64,000 bases of DNA, from assembly GCA_965261925.1 (NCBI GenBank), contig OZ253486.1, positions 2,232,001-2,296,000 of the forward strand, given 5' to 3'. The notes under the pieces were generated by a model. The model searched no databases, was not told the DNA's origin, and was given only the letters and a program-made list of their open reading frames with translations. The DNA comes from Bin87 sp965261925. GTDB taxonomy: Bacteria > Chloroflexota > Dehalococcoidia > Lucifugimonadales > UBA3495. Below are positions 31,633 to 40,975 of this stretch, piece after piece; the first letter of the stretch is position 1; every line of letters starts with the position of its first letter. Both the position numbers and the translations under genes were made by a program.

Positions 31633-32430
31633 ATGCCAAGCATCCTCGACCGGATCGTCGCCAAAAAGCGCGAGGAACTTGCTGCGTCTATGGCGGCGGT
31701 TCCATTGTCGGCATTGCAGGACGCTATAGTTGCGCGGCCTTTGCCCCTCGACTTCCCCGCTGCTCTGCGAGGCGACCGCATCCGCCTCATCGCCGAGATC
31801 AAAAAAGCTTCCCCTTCCAAGGGATTGCTCCGCGAGGATTTCCATCCCACGGAACTCGCGGCGACTTACTCCGGCAATGGCGCAGCGGCGATTTCAGTTA
31901 TCACCGACGGTCATTTCCTGGGGGCGCCGTCGCACCTGACATCTGTCAAGGAAAGCGGTGCATCGGGATCAGTTCCCGTGCTCCGCAAAGATTTCCTGTT
32001 CGACCCCTACCAGGTATGCGAGGCCCGCGCCATCGGCGCCGACACCTTTCTGTTGATCGTGGACATTCTGTCCCCGTCGCAGCTTTCCGAGCTTATCCAT
32101 CTCGGCTCCGAACTGGGAATGACACCGTTGGTGGAGACGCACGACGCCGAGGAGATCGCCACGGCCGTGAAGGCTGGGGCGGAGGTCATCGGCATCAACA
32201 ATCGCGATCTGCATACCTTCGTAACCGACCTGGCGACCACCGAGTCTCTGGCTCCCCTGATTCCCGCCGATAAAGTCATCGTCAGCGAGAGTGGTATCAG
32301 CACGCCCCAGGACTTGGCCCGCCTGGAACCCTTGGGCGTCCACGCGGTCCTGGTAGGGGAAGCCTTGGTGACCGCGGCCGATACCGCCGCCAAGGTGAGA
32401 TCCCTCACCGGCGCGCCCGTACCGGTGTAG
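31633..32430 (+). CDS. trpC: indole-3-glycerol-phosphate synthase
   Basis: Converts carboxyphenylaminodeoxyribulose phosphate to indole-3-glycerol phosphate. It is 265 residues, monofunctional, a TIM barrel. Catalytic and substrate sites visible: RLIAEIKKASPSKGLL (Lys), VPVLRKDFLFDPYQV (Lys), VIGINNRDLHTF and VIVSESGISTPQDL. It lies 12 nt after trpD and 10 nt before trpF. It starts at an ATG with GGAG nearby (31621-31625). Confidence 0.95.
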   Translation: MPSILDRIVAKKREELAASMAAVPLSALQDAIVARPLPLDFPAALRGDRIRLIAEIKKASPSKGLLREDFHPTELAATYSGNGAAAISVITDGHFLGAPSHLTSVKESGASGSVPVLRKDFLFDPYQVCEARAIGADTFLLIVDILSPSQLSELIHLGSELGMTPLVETHDAEEIATAVKAGAEVIGINNRDLHTFVTDLATTESLAPLIPADKVIVSESGISTPQDLARLEPLGVHAVLVGEALVTAADTAAKVRSLTGAPVPV

Positions 32431-32440
32431 GGCAGCGGCA

Positions 32441-33106
32441 GTGGAACCCACCACCGTCAAGATTTGCGGCGTCCGTAGCCTCGACGACGCTCTGGTCGCT
32501 GCGCAGGCCGGCGCCGACTACGTCGGAATGGTGTTTGTGCCCGGACGTCGCCGCCGTGTCGAACCCGAAGCGGCCCGGGTAATAACCGACGGGTTGCGGG
32601 CCATCGGCCCGGAGGGCCCCAAATCGGTAGGCCTTTTTGGCGACCAGCCGCTGGACGAGGCATTGGAAATTGTCGCCGTTGCTGGCCTCGACTACGCCCA
32701 ATTGTGCGGCGAAGAGGCGCTGGATTACTGCCGCGCGGTCCTAAAGCACGCCGGCGTTATCAAGGTCCTCCACGTATCCGACGACGACCACCCTGACGCC
32801 GTCGCAAACATCGCTGATCGAATCGACGCTTTCATTGCGGCCGGGTGCACCGTGACCCTGGACAGCCAGGTGACCGGATTGCACGGCGGAACCGGCCAGT
32901 CCTTCGACTGGCGTATCGCCGGCCAACTGGCCGTCAACGGGCGTCGGTTCCTCCTCGCCGGAGGATTGACCCCCGCCAACGTCCCCGAGGCTGTCGCCGC
33001 GGTTCATCCTTGGGGCGTCGACGTTTCCAGCGGTGTGGAATCCGACGGCGCAAAAGATCACGCAAAAATCCGACAATTCGTGGCCAATGCCCGGCAGGCC
33101 GCCTGA
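32441..33106 (+). CDS. trpF: phosphoribosylanthranilate isomerase
   Basis: Isomerises PRA to CdRP, the third step of the pathway. It has 221 residues. The catalytic Cys is in TTVKICGVRSLDDALVAAQA, the general acid region VTLDSQVTGLHGGTGQSFDW contains the conserved Asp (L-D-S), and LAGGLTPANVPEAVA is the phosphate-binding loop. It starts at GTG (32441) 10 nt after trpC. Separate from trpC, unlike the fused form of enterobacteria. Confidence 0.95.
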   Translation: MEPTTVKICGVRSLDDALVAAQAGADYVGMVFVPGRRRRVEPEAARVITDGLRAIGPEGPKSVGLFGDQPLDEALEIVAVAGLDYAQLCGEEALDYCRAVLKHAGVIKVLHVSDDDHPDAVANIADRIDAFIAAGCTVTLDSQVTGLHGGTGQSFDWRIAGQLAVNGRRFLLAGGLTPANVPEAVAAVHPWGVDVSSGVESDGAKDHAKIRQFVANARQAA

Positions 33107-33127
33107 TCGGCCGGAGGCTGAAACGAC

Positions 33128-34336
<1,209 letters not shown>

Positions 34337-34358
34337 CAGGTAACGAGGTCTCACGCCT

Positions 34359-35165
34359 TTGCGGGTGCCCGCAGTCGCCCTTTTTCTGGCTCTGGCGCTC
34401 GCCGCCCTGTTGGTTGCCGCTTGCGCCTCCGAGTTAACCGATTCCATTGATGCCGCGCGGTCCATCGATGCCGCGCGGCGGTTGGCCGGCGACGCCGTCA
34501 GCGGTTCGGAGCCGGCGGCAGCGACTCCCCGCCAAGCCACTTCGGGTGTCGTATCGCCGGCGCCTCCGGAAGTTCAGTCCCTGGTCGTCATCTTGCGCGG
34601 CCTGCCCGTCGCCGCTCGGGGCAGCGACATCGAATACGATCGCCGGGACTGGAGCCACTGGGTGGACGTCGACCGGGACTGCCAGGACACCCGCGCCGAG
34701 GTCTTGATCGCCGAGAGCTTGGTTCCGGTCTCCTTCGCGCCACAGGACGACGGCGAAAAATGTCGCGTGGTCTCCGGCCGGTGGGTCGGCCCTTGGTCCG
34801 GCGACGTTTTCACCGACGCCTCGAACGTCGACATCGACCATCACGTGCCCTTGGGCCACGCCCACCAGTCCGGTGGCTGGCAGTGGTCCCCCGAACGCAA
34901 ACGGGCGTACGCCAATGATCTGACCGACCCGGTGAGCCTTCAAGCCGCCAGCGCTCCGGTCAACCACTCCAAGGGCAAGAAGCCGCCCGACCAGTGGCGT
35001 CCCGACGAAACCGCCGGTTGGTGTCGCTATGCTGCCGATTGGATCTCCGTCAAGGAGAAGTGGGATTTGACAATTACCTCCGCTGAAGTCGACGCTTTGG
35101 AAACGATGCTTTCCACCTGCCACGACATGGCTTCTTGGGGCCTGTCCGGGCCGCCGGACTCCTAA
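34359..35165 (+). CDS. lipoprotein with HNH nuclease (DUF1524-like) domain
   Basis: A 268-residue predicted lipoprotein. A hydrophobic signal (ALFLALALAALLVA) ends in the lipobox LVAAC, with Cys22. The C-terminal domain holds VDIDHHVPLGHAH (160-169), GWQWSPERKRAYANDL and APVNHSKGKKPPDQWRP (200-214), the D-H...N-H/K layout of DUF1524-type HNH nucleases, many of them secreted. It may act as an extracellular or periplasmic nuclease. An 18-bp tandem repeat (34443-34460, 34461-34478) gives SIDAARSIDAAR in the linker. The start is TTG at 34359 or GTG at 34365. It sits 22 nt after trpB on the same strand. Confidence 0.78.
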   Translation: MRVPAVALFLALALAALLVAACASELTDSIDAARSIDAARRLAGDAVSGSEPAAATPRQATSGVVSPAPPEVQSLVVILRGLPVAARGSDIEYDRRDWSHWVDVDRDCQDTRAEVLIAESLVPVSFAPQDDGEKCRVVSGRWVGPWSGDVFTDASNVDIDHHVPLGHAHQSGGWQWSPERKRAYANDLTDPVSLQAASAPVNHSKGKKPPDQWRPDETAGWCRYAADWISVKEKWDLTITSAEVDALETMLSTCHDMASWGLSGPPDS

Positions 35166-35182
35166 AGAATCGTGCCTGCTAT

Positions 35183-35191
35183 GCTATAATT
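35183..35191 (+). promoter_or_regulatory. extended -10 promoter element before the SDR gene
   Basis: TGCTATAAT (35183-35191) matches the extended -10 consensus TGnTATAAT exactly. It is 76 nt upstream of the SDR start and 18 nt after the HNH lipoprotein stop, so the SDR probably has its own promoter. Confidence 0.55.
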
Positions 35192-35266
35192 CCCGTTGCC
35201 CGTAGACATAATTTCCCGCCCGAACTATTCGCGTATTTCGGGCCGAGCGCGCTAAGGAGGCAAGAC

Positions 35267-36064
35267 ATGGAGATGGGATTGGATGGCAAGGTAGCCATTG
35301 TCACCGGCGGTAGCGAAGGCATCGGCAAGGCGGCCGCCCAACGCATGGCCGGCGAAGGGGCCAACGTGATCATCGTGGCCCGCCGCCAGGACATATTGGA
35401 TGCGGCGGCCGACGAGATACGCACCGCCACCGAAGGCGAGGTACTGCCGCTCTCCGCCGACGTCACCGACAAGGGAACGGCGGCCCGGGTCGTCAACACC
35501 GCCATCGAGCGCTACGGCCGCGTTGACATCCTGGTCAACAACGCCGGCACTTCCATGGCCAAGGGCTTTGAAGACGTCAGCGACGACGACTGGGAAATCG
35601 ACTTCGAGCTCAAGGTGTGGGGCGCGGTTCGCCTCATCCGCGCATCCATCCCCGAAATGCGCAAGGTCGGCGGCGGACGCATCATCAACGTCACCAACCT
35701 CGGCGGTCGGACCCCGGGCGCCAACTCGATGCCAACCTCCATCTCCCGTGCGGCCGGTATCGCCATCACCAAAGGCCTGTCCAAGGACTTGGCCAGCGAC
35801 AATATCCTCGTCAACACCGTGTGCATCGGCCTCATCAAGAGCGGACAGCACCAGCGCCGTTACGACTCCCGCATCGTGAATGAGCCCGACCTCGACCCGG
35901 ACGACTTCTACGCCCAGTTGGCCGCCGGCCGCGGGGTGCCGTTGGGCCGCGTTGGAGAAGGCTCTGAAGCCGGCGACGTGATCGCGTTCCTGGCCTCCGA
36001 ACGCGCCAGCTATCTCACCGGCGTTGCGATCAACATCGACGGCGGCGCCTCCGCGGTCGTCTAG
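35267..36064 (+). CDS. SDR family oxidoreductase lacking the canonical Tyr/Lys
   Basis: A 265-residue Rossmann short-chain dehydrogenase/reductase-like protein. The dinucleotide motif is AIVTGGSEGIGKAAAQRMAG (10-29), followed by NNAG (91-94). The usual catalytic YxxxK is replaced by T157-S-I-S-R161 in SMPTSISRAAGIAITKG, so the standard reductase mechanism is doubtful. The C-terminal LASERASYLTGVAINIDGG is standard. It starts at the ATG at 35267 with a strong AAGGAGG at 35254-35260. It is 47 nt upstream of the aminotransferase gene and probably cotranscribed. Confidence 0.85.
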   Translation: MEMGLDGKVAIVTGGSEGIGKAAAQRMAGEGANVIIVARRQDILDAAADEIRTATEGEVLPLSADVTDKGTAARVVNTAIERYGRVDILVNNAGTSMAKGFEDVSDDDWEIDFELKVWGAVRLIRASIPEMRKVGGGRIINVTNLGGRTPGANSMPTSISRAAGIAITKGLSKDLASDNILVNTVCIGLIKSGQHQRRYDSRIVNEPDLDPDDFYAQLAAGRGVPLGRVGEGSEAGDVIAFLASERASYLTGVAINIDGGASAVV

Positions 36065-36111
36065 CAGCAGTCCATCGCATCTTGGCCAGTTTATCCGTAG
36101 GGGAGACCATC

Positions 36112-37308
36112 GTGACCGAATCATATCGAGACGAATTTGAAGCGCCGAACCGATTGCTGTTGGGTGCCGGACCCTGCACCGTACATCCCCGGGTCCTCCG
36201 CGCCATGACCCAACCTGTGGTGGGCCACTTGGATCCGGTGTTTTTCCAGATCATGGACGACGTGTGCGAGATGCTGCGCCGGATCTTCCACACCGGCAAC
36301 ACCGTGACCATGCCTATATCCGCCACCGGCACCGGCGCCATGGAAACCGCCTGCGTCAATGTGCTGGAGCGCGGTGACACAGCCATCGTCTGCCGCAACG
36401 GTTATTTCGGAGTCCGTCTCGCCGACATCGCTCAGCGCTGCGGCGCCAACACGGTCATGGTCGATTCACCTTGGGGCAAGCCCGCTGACCTCAACGCTCT
36501 CGAAGATGCTCTCAACGCCAACCCCGGCACCAAGATGGTCGGCCTCGTCCACGCCGAAACGTCCACCGGCGCAATCACCCCGCTTCAGGACGCTATCGAC
36601 CTGACCCACCGCCACGGGGCTCTGGTCATCGCTGACGCCGTGACTTCCCTGGGAAGCCATGATGTCCAGGTCGATGATTGGGATATTGACGTGTGCTACA
36701 GCGCCAGCCAAAAGTGCCTCGGGGCCCCTCCCGGTTTGGCTCCCATCAGCTTCGGCGAGCGCGCCATGGACGTCATCAACAAGCGCGAATCCACCGTTGA
36801 GAGTTTTTATTTCAACCTCCAGGGTGTCGCCGAATACTGGAACGAGACCCAGCGCGTTTACCACCACACCAGCCCCATCACCATGATCTACGCCATGCGT
36901 GAGTCCTTGCGGATGATGATGGAGGAGGGCCTCGAGGAACAGCACGATCGTCACGCCAGGGTTGCCACCGGTTTGCGAGCCGGTCTGAGTGCCATGGGCC
37001 TGGATCTGGCCACCGACCCCGGTTACCAACTCAACCCCATAACCGTGGTAAACGCCCCCGAGGGCGTCAACGAAGCCGAAGTGCGGGCCCGCCTGCTCAA
37101 CGATTTCGACATCGAGGTTAGCGGCGGTCTGGGTGAATTCCGTGGCCGCGTCTGGCGCGTCGGCATGATGGGCAACGGAGCCCGCGAGACCAGCGTGCTT
37201 GCGCTCCTCTCCGCCCTGGAGGTCATCCTCGGCGACATGGACTACGAAGTCGCCTACGGAGCCAGCGTCGCCGCCGCCCAGCGCAGCTTCGCCAACCACG
37301 GCGATTAG
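36112..37308 (+). CDS. class V aminotransferase (alanine/serine-glyoxylate type)
   Basis: A PLP enzyme of 398 residues in the alanine-glyoxylate/serine-glyoxylate aminotransferase group, which use glyoxylate as amino acceptor. PLP lysine K201 is in CYSASQKCLGAPPGLAPISF, D175 in LVIADAVTSLGSHDV stacks on PLP, and SATGTGAMETACVNVLERGD is the phosphate-binding region. The start is GTG at 36112, with AGGGGAG upstream at 36098-36104. Together with glcDEF in the same neighbourhood it suggests glycolate/glyoxylate metabolism, though the two are separated by about 900 bp and by strand. Confidence 0.88.
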   Translation: MTESYRDEFEAPNRLLLGAGPCTVHPRVLRAMTQPVVGHLDPVFFQIMDDVCEMLRRIFHTGNTVTMPISATGTGAMETACVNVLERGDTAIVCRNGYFGVRLADIAQRCGANTVMVDSPWGKPADLNALEDALNANPGTKMVGLVHAETSTGAITPLQDAIDLTHRHGALVIADAVTSLGSHDVQVDDWDIDVCYSASQKCLGAPPGLAPISFGERAMDVINKRESTVESFYFNLQGVAEYWNETQRVYHHTSPITMIYAMRESLRMMMEEGLEEQHDRHARVATGLRAGLSAMGLDLATDPGYQLNPITVVNAPEGVNEAEVRARLLNDFDIEVSGGLGEFRGRVWRVGMMGNGARETSVLALLSALEVILGDMDYEVAYGASVAAAQRSFANHGD

Positions 37309-37353
37309 CTCGGATCGAGTGGGTTCGATATTGGACCCGTATCCCCTTCCGCA

Positions 37354-37390
37354 AAAACTGTCATCGTGAGCGAAACGGGACAATCTCGTT
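37354..37390. repeat. dispersed 37-bp intergenic repeat, copy 1
   Basis: aaaactgtcatcgtgagcga through caatctcgtt. A second copy at 46402-46438 has the same length and differs at a few positions. This kind of tgtcattgcgagcgaagcg unit is a familiar dispersed repeat in several bacterial genomes. Function unknown. Confidence 0.75.
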
Positions 37391-37575
37391 CCCGAAGCAG
37401 CGGTCACGCCATGATAAACCGGGTACCCATGAGGCTTCGACGTCGGTCACCGTACGCTTAGCTATTTTCGCCTCGTCTTGGCGTCGCGGTCGAACACGGA
37501 CGCGTGCGCGTACTGATGATTTCGGGTGCCCACGTCTATTATTAACCGGCTAATTGATTCCCTTCGAGGTTAGCG

Positions 37576-37944
37576 ATGGTCGCTCGGGACTATTTGACGG
37601 CAAGCCGTGGCCTCCTCGCGCAAGGGCGGGTTGAGCTGGTCAGGGGGGATGTCCGGCAGGCATCCGAGAAAGGTTGGGGCGCCGCCGCGCAGATCGTAAA
37701 AGCGATAGCGGAGCAGCGCGGTTGGGACCACCGAGGGCACGGACATCTCCACGCAGCCGTAAGGCGGCTACGGGATGAAACGGGCGACCAGGAAATCCGG
37801 CGGATCTTTCAGGTTGCCAACAGCCTCCACGTGAACTTCTACGAAAACTGGGAAGACACCCAGAACGTGGCCGAAGGTCTGGACGATATCGAGCGATTTA
37901 TCGCCAAGTTAGAGCCTATCGCCTTGGCCGGGTGGCCGAGTTAG
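37576..37944 (+). CDS. PaREP1 family (HEPN-like) protein
   Basis: A 122-residue alpha-helical protein. ASEKGWGAAAQIVKAIAEQR and IFQVANSLHVNFYENWEDTQ match the PaREP1 pattern, a HEPN-superfamily family best known from archaea. The strict HEPN RNase motif R-x4-6-H is not seen (R and H are spaced by 8 in RIFQVANSLH), so nuclease activity is doubtful. It starts at an ATG with GAGG at 37567-37570. It is 48 nt upstream of the DUF2283 gene; the pair may be a unit. Confidence 0.72.
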   Translation: MVARDYLTASRGLLAQGRVELVRGDVRQASEKGWGAAAQIVKAIAEQRGWDHRGHGHLHAAVRRLRDETGDQEIRRIFQVANSLHVNFYENWEDTQNVAEGLDDIERFIAKLEPIALAGWPS

Positions 37945-37992
37945 TCGGCCCGTAATTCTGGGCGCAGTTCCTTTCCGTCGGCGTTTCCACCC

Positions 37993-38208
37993 ATGAAGGT
38001 CAAGTACTTTTCGGACACCGACACCCTATACATCGAACTCTACGCCGCCGCAGTAGACGAAACTCGTGATTTGGACGAAAACACGCTGCTCGATTTGGAT
38101 GCGACCGGACGCCTGTGCGCCATAACAATCGAGCACGCCAGCACGCGCATGGACATCCCCGCGTTTTCGTACGAGCAGTTCCCTGCCCCGACTTACCCTT
38201 CCGCCTGA
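37993..38208 (+). CDS. DUF2283 family protein
   Basis: A 71-residue protein of DUF2283: MKVKYFSDTDTLYIELY and DLDENTLLDLDATGRLCAIT, IEHAST are typical. The function is unknown; the family often lies near HEPN/PaREP1 or toxin-antitoxin genes, and here it follows a PaREP1 gene by 48 nt. Its last 16 nt overlap the convergent glcF gene. It starts at an ATG with no strong ribosome-binding site visible. Confidence 0.78.
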   Translation: MKVKYFSDTDTLYIELYAAAVDETRDLDENTLLDLDATGRLCAITIEHASTRMDIPAFSYEQFPAPTYPSA

Positions 38209-39593
38209 TACGCCGCGTCCAGTATCTCCACCACGTGCGTTACCCGCGCTTTGGACCCTTCGTTCCGCAATCCCTGCTCTAGCTGGCTGATGCACCCCGG
38301 GTTGGCCGATGCGATGACCTCGGCCTCCGTCGCCACCGCGTTGCCGATTTTGCGCCGTTGCAGCCGCTGTGACATGTCTCGTTGTATCAGCGAATAGAAC
38401 CCGGCGGACCCGCAGCACAGCGACGACTCCGCCATCTCCACAATTTCCAGTCCGGGAATGCTGCGCAACACCTGCCGCGGAGCCTCGGTAATCCGTTGGG
38501 CGTGCGCCAGGTGGCACGGGTCCTGCACAGTCACCCGCCAGGGCAACTCCGCACGTGGAGGATCCAGCGGCAGTCCCGCCAGGAACTCGGTGATATCCCG
38601 TGTGTTGCGGGCAAACTCCTCCGCCGCGTCGCCGTAGTCAGGGTCGTCGCGTAGCAGGTCGCCGTACTCTTTCATCGATGACCCGCAACCCGCGGACGCC
38701 GTGACGACGGTCTCTACGCCCGCGTCGCGGAATGCATCAATGTTCCTCCGCGCCATGCGTCGCCCCAGTTCCAGGTCTCCGGCGTGCAGATTCAGCGCGC
38801 CACAGCATCCTTGGGCCGGCGGAACCGCGACATCGCAGCCGTTCCGTTGCAACACTCGCACCGCCGCACGCATGGCGTCTCCCTGCATCATTGGCATGAC
38901 ACATCCGGCCAGCAGGCCGACGGTCATTCGCCGCTCCCCCACCGCCGGAAAAACCTGGCTGCGCGTGCCGAAAAACTGCGTCCCCATCACCGGCATCTGC
39001 GCTTCCATGGCGGCCAGATCACCCGGCAATATGCTGAGCACCCGGGACTTTCGCACCAATCGCTGTACGCCGGACCGTTGGTAGAATCGCATCAGATGTC
39101 CGGCCAGGCGCAACCTCTTGTTGTGGGGCAGCGCCGCCCGCAGGAACAACCGCGACAGACGGCCCAACTCCGGACTCTGCAGGTTGTTGTCCTGCACCTG
39201 CGCCCGGGTGTGTTCCATCAGCCTCCCGTAGGGCACGCCCGACGGACACACCGCCTCGCACGCCCGGCACTGGAGGCACAGTTCCCAGTGCGACACCAGC
39301 CGTTCGCTGATTCCGGTGCGCCCTTCGTGAACCGCTTTCATCAGCGCGATGCGGCCACGGGGGGATTCCGCTTCCAGCCGGGTTTCCACATAGGTGGGAC
39401 ACGCGCTGAGACACAGGCCACAGTGCACGCACCGGTACAGGTCCGACTCCGCCGGCGCATCGGGACCGGAGAACCCCGGTCCGTCGTTCAGCGAACCCTC
39501 GAAGGGCAACCCATATGGGAAGCCGTGCCCAGCGTCGATCCCTCCGCCCATATGCTTTCCGGCGTCCGAATGCCGGTCTGGTGCGCTTACCAT
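38193..39593 (-). CDS. glcF: glycolate oxidase iron-sulfur subunit
   Basis: Electron-transfer subunit of glycolate oxidase, 466 residues. Two [4Fe-4S] ferredoxin motifs: C55-C58-C61-C65 in CVHCGLCLSACPTYVE and C106-C109-C112-C116 in CLQCRACEAVCPSGVPYG. Two CCG-type domains follow: CVMPMMQGDAMRAAVRVL with QGCCGALNLHAGD, then SSLCCGSAGFYSLIQ. The ATG shares its A with the glcE stop (TAATG), showing coupling. The N-terminal 50 residues are longer than usual. Confidence 0.9.
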   Translation of the reverse strand: MVSAPDRHSDAGKHMGGGIDAGHGFPYGLPFEGSLNDGPGFSGPDAPAESDLYRCVHCGLCLSACPTYVETRLEAESPRGRIALMKAVHEGRTGISERLVSHWELCLQCRACEAVCPSGVPYGRLMEHTRAQVQDNNLQSPELGRLSRLFLRAALPHNKRLRLAGHLMRFYQRSGVQRLVRKSRVLSILPGDLAAMEAQMPVMGTQFFGTRSQVFPAVGERRMTVGLLAGCVMPMMQGDAMRAAVRVLQRNGCDVAVPPAQGCCGALNLHAGDLELGRRMARRNIDAFRDAGVETVVTASAGCGSSMKEYGDLLRDDPDYGDAAEEFARNTRDITEFLAGLPLDPPRAELPWRVTVQDPCHLAHAQRITEAPRQVLRSIPGLEIVEMAESSLCCGSAGFYSLIQRDMSQRLQRRKIGNAVATEAEVIASANPGCISQLEQGLRNEGSKARVTHVVEILDAAYQAEG

Positions 39594-40926
39594 TACAAAC
39601 CTCCGACGAAGCGGCCGGGGTTCAGGATGTTATGGGGGTCAAATTGCCGTTTCAACCGGCGCATGATTTCCATTCCTGAAGGTTGCTCCCCCCATACGTC
39701 GATATTCGCCTTGATGTTATCGGGACATCGCTCGATGATCGCCCCACCGCCCAGCGATGCGGCCGCGGACTGGATCCCCCGCAGCCCGGCTGCAATCGCT
39801 GTCGGATCTCCGTCCGCCAAATCATCCCACCAGAGTAGACGGCCCCCGCCGAAACCGACGTCCGCCACCACCGACGGGGGAGAGGCGCTACAGAGCGGCG
39901 TATCCGAGAACGCCAGGATCTCCCGCAGCGCCGACGGTTGAGCGTTGATACGGACGCATATCGCCGGCGGAGACTCTGCGGATGCCGGCAGGTCGGTGAG
40001 CGCATCAATCAGCCCGTTTGCGTTGTCGCCCAGAGCGACTTGGACCGTGTTCCCCACTTCGACCCAAAGTCCAACGGTGTCCTCCACGCGGCGTTTCATC
40101 GACGCGGGCCTACCGCCCAGAATGGCGACAGCGATGGCGCTGCCGGCCACCGATGGGGCCATCCGCTTTGCCGCCTCCCCGGTCAGCACATGCAATCCCA
40201 GGGGCGCATAGTGTTGCGCTTGCAAGCTCTGGGCTGCGCCGGCGGCGGCGTCTGGCGCGCTGAACGCAGCCACGATTACGGCCCATTCTGTCGGTGCTGG
40301 AGCAAGCTTGAAAGTCGCTTCGGTGATCACCGCGAGCGTGCCCAACGACCCGGTATAGAGGCGATTCAGGTCGTACCCAGTGACGTTTTTCACCACCTTG
40401 CCGCCCGCCTTGGTCTGAGTTCCGTCCGCCCCCACGACGTTGACGCCGATGAGCCAGTCCCTCGGCAAGCCGTACGCTGATCTCAACGGCCGCTGATGCC
40501 GGTGGCGAGTGTGCCGCCCACCGTCGCCCGGTTGGAGATCGGAGCCGCGATCGGTACGTGTTTGCCATCCTGCGCCAGCACGTCGTTCAGTTGGGCCAGG
40601 GTCACGCCCGCCTCAGCGCTCACGGTCAGGTCGGCCGGCTGGAAGTCAACCACCCGGTTCAGTGCGGTCAGGTCCAGCAGGATACCGGGCCGGGTCGGCG
40701 CGTTGCCCAATTGCACTAGTGTTCGCCCACCCGACGGGTACACCGCAATGCCTGCCCGGTGCGCCCAGGAGATAACGGTTCGTACTTCCTTGGCATCACG
40801 CGGCCGCACCGCTGCCAAGGGTACCAGGGGGCCCATAGCATACCCGCCCAGTTCCGCGCTTCGGACAACGGCGCCGGAACCCACCAGGCCCGCGATCTGC
40901 TGCGCGACCGAAACCGATGTGGTCAT
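39593..40926 (-). pseudogene. glcE: glycolate oxidase FAD-binding subunit, frameshifted
   Basis: Encodes GlcE, the second FAD-linked subunit. The first part, MTTSVSVAQQIAGLVGSGAV to ATVGGTLATGISG, ends in a stop. The second part, LRSAYGLPRDWLIGVNVVGA to HNILNPGRFVGGL, completes the protein in another frame. The break is at 40489-40491, where one base appears missing from GGCCCGTTG (it reads GGCCGTTG). With that base restored the join reads GISGPLRSAYGLPRDW. The lesion could be a true mutation or a sequencing error in a short C run. Total about 443 residues, normal for GlcE. Confidence 0.85.
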
Positions 40927-40975
40927 GCTGGGCAATGCGTTGAACCGGCTATTGGGACCAGCCCGCTCGCCAGAG

